Notes: generated by a model from the sequence alone, not told the origin. Counted from the stretch's first letter, positions 7,525 through 17,256 are shown. The stretch is 32,718 nt of DNA from Leptolyngbyaceae cyanobacterium CSU_1_3 (GCA_012034655.1 JAAUOZ010000049.1:1-32718); one strand, 5' to 3'. Program-made: numbers and translations.

Positions 7525-10500
7525 ATGCCAAAGCGTAAAAGCCCTGAGTTTAGTTTAAGTTCTGATTTAGATGCCTTGACTCAAAACTCAAAATCGAAAG
7601 CTCAAACCTCGAAACCCCCTTCTCCCAACACGATTCGGATTCGAGGGGCCCGACAGCACAACCTCAAAAATATTGACTTAGAACTGCCTCGCGATCGTCT
7701 GATTGTGTTCACGGGTGTGTCTGGGTCAGGCAAGTCTTCTCTGGCGTTTGACACGATCTTTGCAGAAGGGCAACGGCGCTACGTCGAATCACTCAGCGCT
7801 TACGCACGGCAATTTTTGGGACAGGTTGATAAACCCGATGTCGATGCGATCGAAGGTCTCAGCCCTGCCATTTCCATCGACCAAAAATCAACCTCCCATA
7901 ACCCCCGATCCACCGTCGGCACGGTGACAGAAATCTACGACTACACGCGACTGCTCTATGGACGCGCCGGAGAGCCACACTGCCCCCACTGCGATCGCTC
8001 CATTGCCCCTCAGACCATCGATCAAATGGTCGATCGGATCATGGAACTCGACGATCGTACCCGCTTTCAAGTGCTGGCTCCCGTGGTGCGCGGCAAAAAA
8101 GGAACCCACCGCAAACTGATTTCTAGCCTCAGTTCTGAAGGATTTGTGAGGGTGAAAATTGACGGCGAAGTGCGCGAACTGAGCGACTCGATCGAACTCG
8201 ACAAAAATCAATATCACACGATCGAAATTGTCGTCGATCGGCTCGTCAAAAAAGCAGGCATCGAAGAACGCCTGACCGACTCTCTCACCACCTGTTTGCG
8301 GCACTCTGGTGGCATCGCGGTGATTGACATCATGCCAGCCGAACCGGGCAACGTCGTCGCTCTGCCGCAAAAAGACCCCGCCCCAAAAACCGCCAAAGCC
8401 GCCGAAAAGAGTGGAGCTTATCACGCAGACTCGCCCCCACCCCTGCCTGAACTCGTCTTCTCCGAAAATTTTGCCTGTCCCGAACACGGCGCAGTTATGG
8501 AAGAACTCTCTCCTCGGTTGTTCTCCTTCAATTCGCCCTATGGCGCTTGCCCCAATTGTCATGGGTTGGGCAGCCATCGCACCTTCTCGCCCGAATTGAT
8601 TGTGCCCAATCCGAGTTTGCCCGTGTATGCGGCGATCGCACCCTGGTCAGACAAAGACAACACCTACTATCTATCGCTGATTTGTAGCGTCGCCGAAGCC
8701 TTCAAGTTCGACATCCAAACCCCCTGGGAACAACTGACCTCCCAACAGCAGCACGTTCTGCTGCATGGCTCCAAAGACCCAATCTGGATCGATGCCGATT
8801 CGCGATATCGCGAAGGCAAAGGCTACCATCGCCGCTACGAAGGGGCGATTCCTCTTCTCGATCGCCAATATCAAGAATCTTCCTCAGATCTCTACAAACA
8901 AAAGCTCGAACAATATTTGGTCGATCAGCCCTGCGAAGTCTGCAAGGGTAAGCGCCTCAAACCAGAATCTCTGGCGGTGCGCCTCGGACAATATCGGATC
9001 AGCGATCTCACCGGAGTCTCAATTCGGGAATGTCTCGATCGGGTAAATGGCTTAAAGTTGAGCGATCGTCAGGCGCAAATCGGCGATCTCGTGCTGCGAG
9101 AAATCAGAGCGCGGCTGCAATTTTTGCTAGATGTCGGTTTAGATTATTTGACCCTCGATCGTACCGCCATGACGCTTTCAGGCGGCGAGGCCCAACGGAT
9201 TCGTCTCGCCACTCAGATTGGCGCAGGCTTGACCGGAGTGCTCTATGTCTTGGATGAACCCAGCATCGGCTTACACCAGCGCGACAATTCTCGCCTGCTC
9301 AACACCCTGACCAAACTCCGAGACCTTGGCAATACCCTGATTGTTGTCGAGCACGATGAAGAGACGATTCGAGCGGCGGACTATGTGGTAGACATCGGGC
9401 CGGGGGCAGGGGTGCATGGGGGCAATATTGTCTCCCAGGGCGACCTGCAAACCATGTTAGAGGCTCCAGATTCTCTCACAGGGGCATATCTGTCGGGTCG
9501 TCGGGTCATCCACACCCCCGCCCAACGCCGCGAAGGTAACGGGCGATCGCTGCAAATTCGCGATGCCCGACGCAACAATCTCAAGCACATTGATATTGAC
9601 ATTCCCCTAGGCAAATTGGTCTGCATTACGGGCGTGTCTGGCTCAGGCAAATCAACGCTAGTCAACGAACTGCTGTTTCCGGCCATCCAGCACAATTTTG
9701 GGCAAAAGATTCCCCAGCCCAAGGAGATGCAGCCCGTCGTTGGCTTGAATGCCTTAGACAAAGCGATCGTCATTGACCAGTCACCGATCGGTCGTACTCC
9801 TCGATCCAATCCTGCCACCTACACGGGCGTGTTTGATGTGATTCGCGATGTGTTTTCGGAAACGATCGAAGCCAAAGCCAGAGGCTATAAACCAGGGCAG
9901 TTCTCGTTTAACGTCAAAGGTGGGCGCTGCGAGGCCTGTAGCGGCCAGGGCGTAAACGTGATTGAGATGAATTTCTTGCCCGATGTCTATGTGCAGTGCG
10001 AAGTCTGCAAAGGAGCACGATATAACCGAGAAACACTGCAAGTGAAGTTCAAAGGCAAATCGATCGCCGATGTGCTCAGCATGACCGTTGAAGAAGCGTC
10101 AGAATTCTTCAAAAACATTCCCCAGGCAGCCAATCGCCTGCAAACCCTGGCAGATGTAGGCTTGGGGTACATGCGCCTCGGACAGACCGCCCCCACCCTA
10201 TCCGGCGGCGAAGCCCAACGGGTCAAACTGGCCACCGAACTGTCTCGCCGGGCCACTGGCAAAACCCTCTACCTGATCGACGAGCCGACGACAGGGTTGT
10301 CTTTTTACGATGTGCACAAACTTCTAGATGTGGTGCAGCGTCTCGCCGACAAAGGCAATTCTGTTCTGGTGATCGAGCACAATTTGGATGTGATTCGCTG
10401 CTCAGACTGGGTGATCGATCTAGGGCCGGAAGGAGGCGATCGCGGCGGTGAAATTGTGGCAGTCGGCACTCCTGAAGCCGTCTCCCAAAACCCGCACTCT

Positions 10501-10563
10501 TACACCGGGCACTACCTCAAACAAGTGCTAGAGCAATACCCCCGCGCCAATGACGCAACTTAA
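7525..10563 (+). CDS. uvrA: Excinuclease ABC subunit A (UvrA)
   Basis: 1012 aa, complete. UvrA is the damage-recognition ATPase of nucleotide excision repair, loading UvrB on DNA. Two ABC ATPase modules are present: Walker A TGVSGSGKSS (about 63-72) and a second TGVSGSGKST in the C-terminal half, signature LSGGEAQRIRLA and LSGGEAQRVKLA, and Walker B motifs DEPSIGLH (about 577) and DEPTTGLS (about 918). Zinc-binding cysteines occur in CPHC, CPNC, CEVCKGKR and in CEACSGQG..CEVCKGARY. The N-terminus has a poorly conserved 35-residue Ser/Lys-rich extension before TIRIRGARQHNLKN, so a later start is possible but no better ATG is seen. No frameshift occurs in this long gene. A small perfect hairpin (CCTGCGA-CGA-TCGCAGG, 10564-10580) directly follows the stop but lacks a T-run. 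Confidence 0.98.
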   Translation: MPKRKSPEFSLSSDLDALTQNSKSKAQTSKPPSPNTIRIRGARQHNLKNIDLELPRDRLIVFTGVSGSGKSSLAFDTIFAEGQRRYVESLSAYARQFLGQVDKPDVDAIEGLSPAISIDQKSTSHNPRSTVGTVTEIYDYTRLLYGRAGEPHCPHCDRSIAPQTIDQMVDRIMELDDRTRFQVLAPVVRGKKGTHRKLISSLSSEGFVRVKIDGEVRELSDSIELDKNQYHTIEIVVDRLVKKAGIEERLTDSLTTCLRHSGGIAVIDIMPAEPGNVVALPQKDPAPKTAKAAEKSGAYHADSPPPLPELVFSENFACPEHGAVMEELSPRLFSFNSPYGACPNCHGLGSHRTFSPELIVPNPSLPVYAAIAPWSDKDNTYYLSLICSVAEAFKFDIQTPWEQLTSQQQHVLLHGSKDPIWIDADSRYREGKGYHRRYEGAIPLLDRQYQESSSDLYKQKLEQYLVDQPCEVCKGKRLKPESLAVRLGQYRISDLTGVSIRECLDRVNGLKLSDRQAQIGDLVLREIRARLQFLLDVGLDYLTLDRTAMTLSGGEAQRIRLATQIGAGLTGVLYVLDEPSIGLHQRDNSRLLNTLTKLRDLGNTLIVVEHDEETIRAADYVVDIGPGAGVHGGNIVSQGDLQTMLEAPDSLTGAYLSGRRVIHTPAQRREGNGRSLQIRDARRNNLKHIDIDIPLGKLVCITGVSGSGKSTLVNELLFPAIQHNFGQKIPQPKEMQPVVGLNALDKAIVIDQSPIGRTPRSNPATYTGVFDVIRDVFSETIEAKARGYKPGQFSFNVKGGRCEACSGQGVNVIEMNFLPDVYVQCEVCKGARYNRETLQVKFKGKSIADVLSMTVEEASEFFKNIPQAANRLQTLADVGLGYMRLGQTAPTLSGGEAQRVKLATELSRRATGKTLYLIDEPTTGLSFYDVHKLLDVVQRLADKGNSVLVIEHNLDVIRCSDWVIDLGPEGGDRGGEIVAVGTPEAVSQNPHSYTGHYLKQVLEQYPRANDAT

Positions 10564-10623
10564 CCTGCGACGATCGCAGGATTCCGTAGAAATTCTTGCT
10601 TCACAGCCCAAAGGACGATCGCA

Positions 10624-10671
10624 TCAGTAGGAAGGCAGAATGATTTGTAAAACGCATTTCGACTGCGCTCA
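10624..10671 (+). repeat. Left copy of 48-bp direct repeat bracketing the protease gene
   Basis: A 27-base block starting TCAGTAGGAAGGCAGAATGA (10624-10650) recurs exactly at 12848-12874; the next 20 bases (..ATTTCGAC.GCGCT) are also similar, with one gap. The two copies have the same orientation and enclose only the protease gene and its flanks. Confidence 0.85.
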
Positions 10672-10721
10672 ACGCTCAAAATCTCCGATGGAAGAGGTCT
10701 GAAGGTTGAGCGGAGTCGAAA
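10657..10721. repeat. Imperfect inverted repeat
   Basis: TTTCGACTGCGCTCAAC (10657-10673) faces GTTGAGCGGAGTCGAAA (10705-10721) with one mismatch. It shares the TCGACT..GCTCA core with 33-76 and overlaps the right part of the direct repeat. Confidence 0.6.
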
Positions 10722-10758
10722 CTCGATTCACGGGTCTTTATATTTTCATGCCAACCCC

Positions 10759-12671
10759 TTAGCTATACCACTTGTGCCACAGGGCCCGATCGCCACCCAC
10801 CACAAATGCATCCAGACGACCAGGTTCTTTAGAAATTGCAGCCGGGGCAGACAAAGAGAAACCATCGTGCTTTTCCCAGTCACTCCAGGCAGACCCATTC
10901 CAATATTTGCGATAGAGGGCGCTGTCGCTGCCAATCACAAATACATCCAGGCGATTGGCTGCCCAAGAGGCCGCCGCCACCCCGTGGATGCAGAACCCGC
11001 CCAGGCTGCCCCAGTTACTCCAGGCAGACCCGTTCCAATATTTGTGGTAAAGCGCACTGTCGCCGCCAATCACAAACGTATCGAGACGATTGGCTGCCCA
11101 AGAGGCCGCCGCCACCCCATAGGTGCAGAACCCGCCCAAGCTGCCCAATCACTCCAACGGGACGCGATGCTGTCAAAGGCAGCCTTTGCTTGAATAATGC
11201 CAGATCCAGAATGCTGATCCCAACCTGCGGGGCCAATATTCTTGGCGGTACTGCGGAGGGCATTCTTAGCTTGAGCTTGAGTGAGCGATGGATTGGCTTG
11301 TCTGAGCAACGCCACCACACCCGCAGCGATCGGGGTTGCTGCCGAGGTTCCGCTATCACTGCCAAAATACCCTCGGAAGTGAGTGATCGAACAAAAATCT
11401 GGCTTCTGAGGATCAAGCGCGGCTGGCCCCTGGCTGCTGTACCCCACAAATTGCTCCGTCCGGTTGACGGCTCCAACAGTCATCACGAGGGGATGGCCGT
11501 TTGCACCCCAGATACTTCTGCCAGGGCCAGAATCAGGGCCACATCGACCATCGGGGCAAGTGCCTCCACAGTTGCCAGCCGCAAACAAGACGAGAATGCC
11601 TTCGTTAATCGCTTCGACAACCTTGCGGGTGAACGGGTGATCGGGGTTACGGGCATAGACCGCATCCCAGGTTTCTTGAAAGATCCCCCAACTGTTAGAG
11701 AGAATGTGAGGCGTGCCATTGATGCGGTGCTGGTTGATCGCCCACTGGAAGCCTGCCAGAGCTTCGGAGACTGCACTACCACCCGAAATTCTGATGTCGT
11801 AGAGTTGGGCTTGGGGAGCCATGCCCAAAATGTCTGTGGCACACATGTTGCCGTGTTCACTCCAGGCGGCGGCCCTTGTTCCCCAGGTGGCGGTGGGCCA
11901 ACCCCCAATGACGCGGGGAATTCGTCGGGCAGTTTCACCAGCAATCACCGATCGCCCTTCAGCCGTGATGCCCCCATCGACCACGCCAACCACCATACCT
12001 TCGCCCCGGTAGCCAGCGGCCCAGATGCGATCGACTCCCAGGTAAGTTGCCACTTCGGCGATCGTTCCTTTGGCGGTTCCGGGTGTGCAATCGCAGGAGC
12101 CGATCGGGCAGGTGGCAGCGGGAGCGGTGGGCAGCACCAGTGCATTACTATCTTTTTCTACTAGCAAGCTAGAAAGGGGGCAATCAGGGTGTCGAGATAG
12201 ACCTTCACCACGTCGGGCTGTGCTTCCAGTTCGGCTATCTGGCTAGACTCAATCTGTCCGCGAACAATCACCACTTCTTCATCATTTGCTAGCAGCCCCC
12301 GCCACTTCTGGTGGTGGGGTCATAGAGATTGCGTCGTAGCTCTCATCTAAATGGAAACTCGTAGGGGTTCTGGCTTGTACCAACTGCATCGCTGCCATGC
12401 TCTGGTCTTTGGGTAGCCGGATCTCCACCAACACAGACTGCAAGCCACTGGTAGGTCGCTCACCGCCATTCATTTCTCTGGGTTGCATTCCTCCACTTTG
12501 AGTTGAGGTAGAACCCATCCCAAACACTGGCATCTGGTTTTGGTCAGACATTGACCCTGCACTAGCTAAACTTGCATCCACAGGCATCTGCCCTGAGTGA
12601 GATGCATTCATATCAAACCCTGGCATTGCTCCGCGCTCTTGTTCTCCATTCATTTTCGCTGCGTCACTCAT
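10759..12671 (-). CDS. Subtilisin-like serine protease (S8) with C-terminal lectin-like propeller repeats; three frameshifts
   Basis: About 637 aa if three one-base indels are repaired. ATG at 12671 follows a good AGGAG site. Order: a Met/Ser/Gly-rich N-terminus; a propeptide-like region ([10 protein letters not shown]..., then [30 protein letters not shown]); the S8 catalytic domain with Asp in GVVDGG (codon 11978), His in WSEHGN (codon 11855), Asn in LSNSWG and Ser in SGTSAATP (codon 11345); then three 45-residue units (WNGSAWS.W..LGG...[22 protein letters not shown]) like PLL/tachylectin-type sugar-binding propellers. Breaks: C5 at 12296-12300 (one base extra), G5 at 12176-12180 (one missing), CCC at 11144-11146 (one missing; the sister repeat has CCCC). 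No standard signal peptide is obvious. The gene sits as an island between uvrA and recJ, bracketed by direct repeats. Confidence 0.8.
10882..11151 (-). repeat. Two tandem propeller-coding repeats, 135-bp period
   Basis: Units start at 10882 and 11017 with ACTCCAGGCAGACCC and are highly similar; the next partial unit starts at 11151. The first interval is 135 bases (45 codons), the second 134, which fits one missing base in the second unit. Confidence 0.85.
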
Positions 12672-13055
12672 AGCAAGTGCTCCTGAGAATGTTTTTTGGA
12701 AGATTTTTAAAGGCTTACAGAGTGCTCTGCTAACCGACTGACAAAGCTCAAATCGCTCTCACCCCAATCCCTTTTCCAGAGCAGGCGAGTCGCTCTAGAA
12801 CTCAGGTTCGACACGGCTCCCTTGCTACCCCTGTCTACCCTTTTGGGTCAGTAGGAAGGCAGAATGATTTGTAAGATGCTATTTCGACGGCGCTTCTGCT
12901 ATTTAGAAGGCCGGTTGAGGAGGAGGGTAGAAGATTTGACTGTCAATCAGGTGTGCTCTCTATCGGTTTCATTATGGTTTCAGTGATCTAGGTCAAGTGG
13001 TAGCCACGGGGGTAATCTTTGTTACGTGCTAGGGAAGATTTTTTCTCTAGCAACC
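12672..13055. other. Intergenic region upstream of the protease, downstream of recJ
   Basis: 384 bases with no credible gene. It holds the protease ribosome site (AGGAG, just upstream of 12671), a pyrimidine-rich stretch near 12755-12790, the right copy of the direct repeat (12848-12895) and, next to the recJ stop, a loose inverted repeat GCTAGGG..CTCTAGC around 13027-13049 that might end recJ transcripts. Confidence 0.5.
12848..12895 (+). repeat. Right copy of 48-bp direct repeat bracketing the protease gene
   Basis: This copy is identical to 10624-10650 over its first 27 bases and similar over the following 20. It lies about 180 bases upstream of the protease start, while the left copy lies about 110 bases past its stop. 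Confidence 0.85.
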
Positions 13056-15435
13056 TTACTGGCTGCGGGTCGTTTGAAAGGCCACGTTTTGCAGAGTCGT
13101 TAAGGGAACCTGGTAGAAATATTGACGATGAAACTGTTCTTCGCGAATTTCGGACAAGAATTGTTCAACCTCCTTTCTGGCGTGGGCTTCTGAACTTGCT
13201 TCTGGGCGATCGATCTGCCAAGAAACCTGAAAGCCTTTTTCTAAGTGGGTGATGCTAAAGCCCAGATGCTCTAACGCTCTGAAGCCGCTTTTAAGGGGAC
13301 GATCGCCGATCCCTAATCGATCGTACAACTGTTTGCGGGTGGCTGCTTTGCCCGTGCGATCGAGATATTTGGCAATTCCTATCAACTGCTGCCAGAGGTC
13401 TTGGGGCGAGAGCAGGGTCGGGGGTGGGTAGGCGATCGCCAGATAGCTTTCTTCTTGCAGGGCACGCCGAAACCAAGCTTGTAGCTCATTCCAGCTAGCA
13501 GGGCAGGTTTGCACTTTGAGCAGCTTTTGGGGCGGGTGGCTCGGCTCTTGGGTGGTGCGCCAGTCGAGTAGCCAATTTACCTGCGATCGTGAAGTTTGTA
13601 GGGATGGATCACAGGGACGAACCGCCACAAGACGAACTTCGTATTGTTTGCGATAGGTATTGTTTTCGAGTTCGACGATCGCATCACAGCGTCCCTGGGG
13701 AATTTCGTAACTGTAGTGCCCCCACCACAGCCCCGGAAAGCCACGAGTCACTGTTTCGTCTAGAATTTTGAACTCAGTTTGAATATAACGAACTTCTTGC
13801 CCCTTCCAGTCGCGAGTGTTGCGATTTTTGCCCACTTCAAACCAGCAGTTTTGAATCAGTAGTTTAGGAATCGGATTTCCCATGCCACAGGGTTCGAGCA
13901 GTTTGAGTTCTTGAAAGAGGTCTAGACCTAATTCTGAGACGGTGAGTTGCAGGTCAGCCTGAATCGTGGGGGCGATCGCCTCGGCGTATTGTCGCGATCG
14001 TTGCTCGATCGCTTCCACAAAGAGCGGCAAATTTTCAACGGGCAAACTCAACCCTGCCGCGAAGGGGTGGCCGCCAAAACGATGTAGCAAATGGGACTGA
14101 TCTTTGACCAATTGGTAGAGGTCGATCCGATTGGCAGAGCGAGCAGAACCACGGGCAAGCTGAGGCGCGGATCGGGGTTCTGGGGCAGAGTCAGATTCTA
14201 GGAGCGGGGCGATCGCGCGATCGTCGTCGGTGGCTGCCAGGGTGCTCAGCAAGATGGTGGGGCGGTTATATTGTTGGGCAATCTGACCTGCAACCAGCCC
14301 CAGCACGCCTACGCTCCACTGTTCATCCCACAAAATAATCACGTTGGTGGTCGAAAGGTCGATCTGGGCAAGTTTGTCTGTTACCTGTTGGGCTACGTCT
14401 TTTTGGAGTGCCCGACGGCGAGAATTTGCCAGATCGGTCGCCTCTGCCAGATCTCGACCGCGTTGGATGTTGCGACTCGTGAGCAACTCGACACAAAAAT
14501 GGGCATCGCCCTGGATACGACTGACAGCGTTGATTCTAGGGCCGATGCCAAAGGAAATGTCCGTCGCCCGATCGCCGCTTTTTTTACACAGTTCCAAGAG
14601 TCGGGTGATGCCAGGTCGTGTTTGCTGAGCAGGCGGGCGCTGGGCATGGGTTTGTAGTTGCTGGATGCCCTTTTGAGCCAGATAGCGACAGTCTCCCTTC
14701 AGTTCTACCAAATCGGCAATCAGCCCGATCGCCACTAAATCGAGCAGCCCTTCTAGCGGCTGCGTAGGCACATCAGGCAGCACTTCATAGAGTGCCTCGA
14801 CCAGTTTGTAGGCAACGGCAACCCCAGACAAACTCGCTAGGGGATGCTCAGATGGTAGCGACCGGGGATTGACGATCGCCCTGACCGGAGGACGGCTCTC
14901 AGGCAAGGTATGGTGATCAGTGACAATTACGTCAATGCCTAAAGTTTGAGCATAGTTAATCTCCTCTAGATTGCTGCTGCCCGTATCGCAGGTGACGATT
15001 AGCCGACAGCCTTTTTTCTGGAGTGCATCAATGCCTGAAATCGAAAGTCCGTGAGACTCGGTAAGCCGATTGGGAATGTGGTAGAAAAGCTGCTGATTTT
15101 GGGCAAAAAACTGTCCGAGTCCATCCCACAGCACAGCCGTTGCGGTGACACCATCGGCATCAAAATCGCCCCAGATGGAAACAATCTCCTGAGACTCACG
15201 GGCAGACTGAAGCCGCCGAATGGCCGATCGCATCTCCTCCCCAAACTCAAACGGGCTAGACGGCTGATAGCGATCGACCTGCAAATAGCCCGCCAATTTC
15301 TCAGGCTCACGAATGCCCCTCTGCCAGAGCAATTGAGCCGCATAGGTTCCTTTGATGCCAGGGCAACCCGCAGCAACGATCGTACAAATTCCTCCGGGGC
15401 AACTCAAGTTGAACGCTCCAAGCGATCGCAGACAT
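13056..15435 (-). CDS. recJ: Single-stranded-DNA-specific exonuclease RecJ, probable 5' frameshift
   Basis: About 790 aa. RecJ is a 5'-3' single-strand exonuclease of the DHH phosphoesterase family acting in recombination and repair. Motifs: WGDFDADGVTATA (motif I), VTCDTGSSN, VTDHHTLPE (motif III), the DLVAIGLIADLV region and GGHPFAAGLSL of the DHHA1 domain; a cyanobacteria-type C-terminal extension follows. The uninterrupted frame begins only with TTG at 15407, giving an odd start (MSCPGGICTIV). ATG at 15435, preceded by GGGAG at a proper distance, reads MSAIAWSVQLELP, which looks like a natural RecJ N-terminus, and joins the main frame if one base is removed from G4 at 15396-15399. I therefore place the start at 15435; 15407 is the fallback. 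Confidence 0.9.
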
Positions 15436-15457
15436 CACAAACTCCCAAACGCTAGTA

Positions 15458-15545
15458 GTCTGTCAAACTTTAATGGACGAAGCGGAAAGGGGGGAGAGTT
15501 TTATTTTTAAAGGGCTGAAAGCCCCTCAAAAAATTCTTGACAGAC
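15458..15545. repeat. MITE-like short element with 9-bp terminal inverted repeats
   Basis: GTCTGTCAA (15458-15466) and TTGACAGAC (15537-15545) are perfect inverted ends of an 88-bp AT-rich block. Inside, GGGCT-GAA-AGCCC forms a small hairpin (15512-15524) with an A/T-rich flank that on the minus strand could also help end the acetyltransferase transcript. It has no coding capacity. Confidence 0.4.
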
Positions 15546-15627
15546 CCCTAGCCGTCGATCGTGTCGTGACCCATGCTCTGCCCAATCAACACTGCCCCCA
15601 TTTCCCCATTTCCCCATTTCTCATTCC

Positions 15628-16197
15628 TCAAGTCTTCGGATTGGGCCGACGCGGACGCTTCCACAGAGCGCGTTCGGCTTTTTCTCGCTCGTAGGCGATC
15701 AATCTTCCATAGTACTCGTGTTCGCTCAAATTCATTGACAAAAAGACGTGCCGCCGCATATTCCCAAAGCCTTTGCGATCGAAAAACTTCACCGCCGGGA
15801 GGTTTTCGGGGTCAGTATCCACCATCATGAATCGTGCCCCATCGTCGATCATTCGCTCTACTAGCTTATCGACGAGCTTGTCTGCGACTCCTCGCCGTTG
15901 AAAGCTAGGAGACACGCCCAGCCAGATGATGTAGCCATAAACCAGGGTTGCTTTGTTGATGATCGTGCCGAGAATAAATCCAGCCAGTTGTTCTTCAACC
16001 TCAGCCACGAGACAATATTCTGGATCGGTGTTGTACAGCCCGATCACTTCCCACTGATCCCAGGTGCGGTAGATATAGGGATACAGATCGCTGGTGAAGA
16101 GCGTCTCCCCCAGGTGATAGACATCCGCCAGATCGTCAATCTCCATATCGCGGATTTCGACTGGGGCAGGGATGATGCTGGTAGAAATTTCCGTCAT
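15628..16197 (-). CDS. GNAT-family N-acetyltransferase
   Basis: 189 aa. The GNAT core is clear: VEIRDMEIDDLADVYHLGE at the start (beta-1/alpha-1), LVAEVEEQLAGFILG, and the acetyl-CoA-binding segment LGVSPSFQRRGVADKLVDKL (Q/RxxGxG/A type motif A), followed by MMVDTDPENLPAVKFFDRKGF, typical of RimI-like members. It would transfer an acetyl group from acetyl-CoA to an amine; the substrate cannot be told. The basic C-terminal tail (KRPRRPNPKT) is unremarkable. The ATG start follows an AT-rich leader containing repeated CATAAAATT motifs (16198-16260). It lies between recJ and the nuclease gene, all on the minus strand. Confidence 0.9.
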   Translation of the reverse strand: MTEISTSIIPAPVEIRDMEIDDLADVYHLGETLFTSDLYPYIYRTWDQWEVIGLYNTDPEYCLVAEVEEQLAGFILGTIINKATLVYGYIIWLGVSPSFQRRGVADKLVDKLVERMIDDGARFMMVDTDPENLPAVKFFDRKGFGNMRRHVFLSMNLSEHEYYGRLIAYEREKAERALWKRPRRPNPKT

Positions 16198-16267
16198 AAA
16201 AAATTGTGGTTATAAAATAACTGCGGTCATAAAATTGCGACCATAAAATTTTGGTGTAAAGACTGCA

Positions 16268-17066
16268 TCACAGGGCAATTTCTTGAATCTCCGCCAAGTT
16301 GGGCAATGGGGTAGAAATCGTTTCTTTGCGATCGTCCCCTCTTTGGCAGCGCGTCGCAAAACTACAGTCGGCACACTGCTTCGAGCCTTCAGACACTTGA
16401 GGAAAGGGTTCGCCCGTGGTTTCGTAGCGATCGAGCCATTGACTTAATTTTTGAACTAGCTGCGTCAGATCCCGTTGAGTTTGCTGATGAGTCGCCGTGT
16501 TGTAGGCAAACTTGAGGCTCTGCGGTTCTGTGTGCTCTCCAGTTTTAGATTGAAAAAACCAATAAACGATCGTCATCTGTTCTGGTGCATAGTGGCTCGT
16601 CTCCGCCAGAACATAGGGGTAGAGGCGCGTTTGCCAATTTTGGCTAACCATTTCGATTGCAACGGTTTCGGATAGTTTTCCAATCCAAAATCTGGGCGTG
16701 CTGCTCCGTGAGCACAAGCAAATCGTAAACGACCACGAGCAAATGCCCAGCAACCTCTAGAGTGCGCTGATGTTCGCTCTGGCGAAACGTGGTTCGATCG
16801 TCCCCCAGGGCCAAAATCTGTGGAGCCGCCGTCACAAAAGACGTAAACCACTGGTCTAATTGACGATCGGCCTGCACCAACGGCTCCACAGGCAACCCCA
16901 TTTCCCACTGCTGCATCAACAGGTGAAAGCGACTGCCCGCCATCATCCGTTCCTGTTGTTCGGGGGTAGACGGAGATGCCAATTGCTCTAGATAGGTATG
17001 CTGAAACTTGCGCGGACAGGTTTCGAGAAGATTCAACTGTCCTTGAGAAAGACGCATAGGAAGCAT
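16268..17066 (-). CDS. PD-(D/E)XK nuclease, RecB/Cas4-like with Fe-S cysteines; two frameshifts
   Basis: About 266 aa once repaired. The N-terminus MRLSQGQLNLLETCPRKFQ carries the first cysteine typical of the RecB/Cas4/AddB-like nuclease group. AQILDWKT matches the Asp and (D/E)xK region of the active site, and WQTRLYPYVLAE is the conserved helix after it. The C-terminus has CADCSFATRC, giving with the first Cys the four ligands expected for a [4Fe-4S] cluster. The frame changes twice: near 16672-16678 (one base missing after DWK) and at T4 16639-16642 (one missing); repaired it reads DWKTYPKPLQSKWLAKNWQ. It probably acts on DNA ends or single strands; the partner is unknown. It neighbours recJ two genes away, but spacing does not prove an operon. 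Confidence 0.82.
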
Positions 17067-17173
17067 GAAACAAAGAACCGAAGCGATCGCCTACATCAAT
17101 AAATTTTAGGTTCTTAAATAAACTTTAGGTTCTTAAAGAATATGGATTGATGAATGCCGAGATCTTCGCCCCC

Positions 17174-17256
17174 ATCCCCTCACCCCTGCTCTCAACTGGG
17201 GAGCAGGGGAACCGGACTCTCTCTCTCCCAACGTGGGAGAGGGCTGGGGTGAGGGC
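17174..17256. repeat. Complex inverted repeat between nuclease and fibrillin genes
   Basis: CCCTCACCCC (17177-17186) pairs with GGGGTGAGGG (17246-17255); inside, CCTGCT/AGCAGG and CTCTCCCA-ACG-TGGGAGAG (17223-17241) form further hairpins. The pyrimidine-rich strand recalls the repeats at 5813 and 24107. It may be a dispersed element; there is no T-run typical of a terminator. Confidence 0.6.

Noticed and set aside
7888..8577. 229-codon minus-strand frame inside uvrA
   Set aside because: Shadow of uvrA codon usage; no motif or ribosome site.
10564..10580. uvrA terminator
   Set aside because: The hairpin is perfect but only 7 bp and no T-run follows.
10882..11151. CRISPR-like regular repeats
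   Set aside because: They are 135-bp in-frame protein-repeat units without spacers; no CRISPR array was seen in the window.
10836..12164. 442-codon plus-strand open frame opposite the protease
   Set aside because: It is antisense to a gene with an intact S8 triad; its product is Pro/Arg/Gly-rich without domains.
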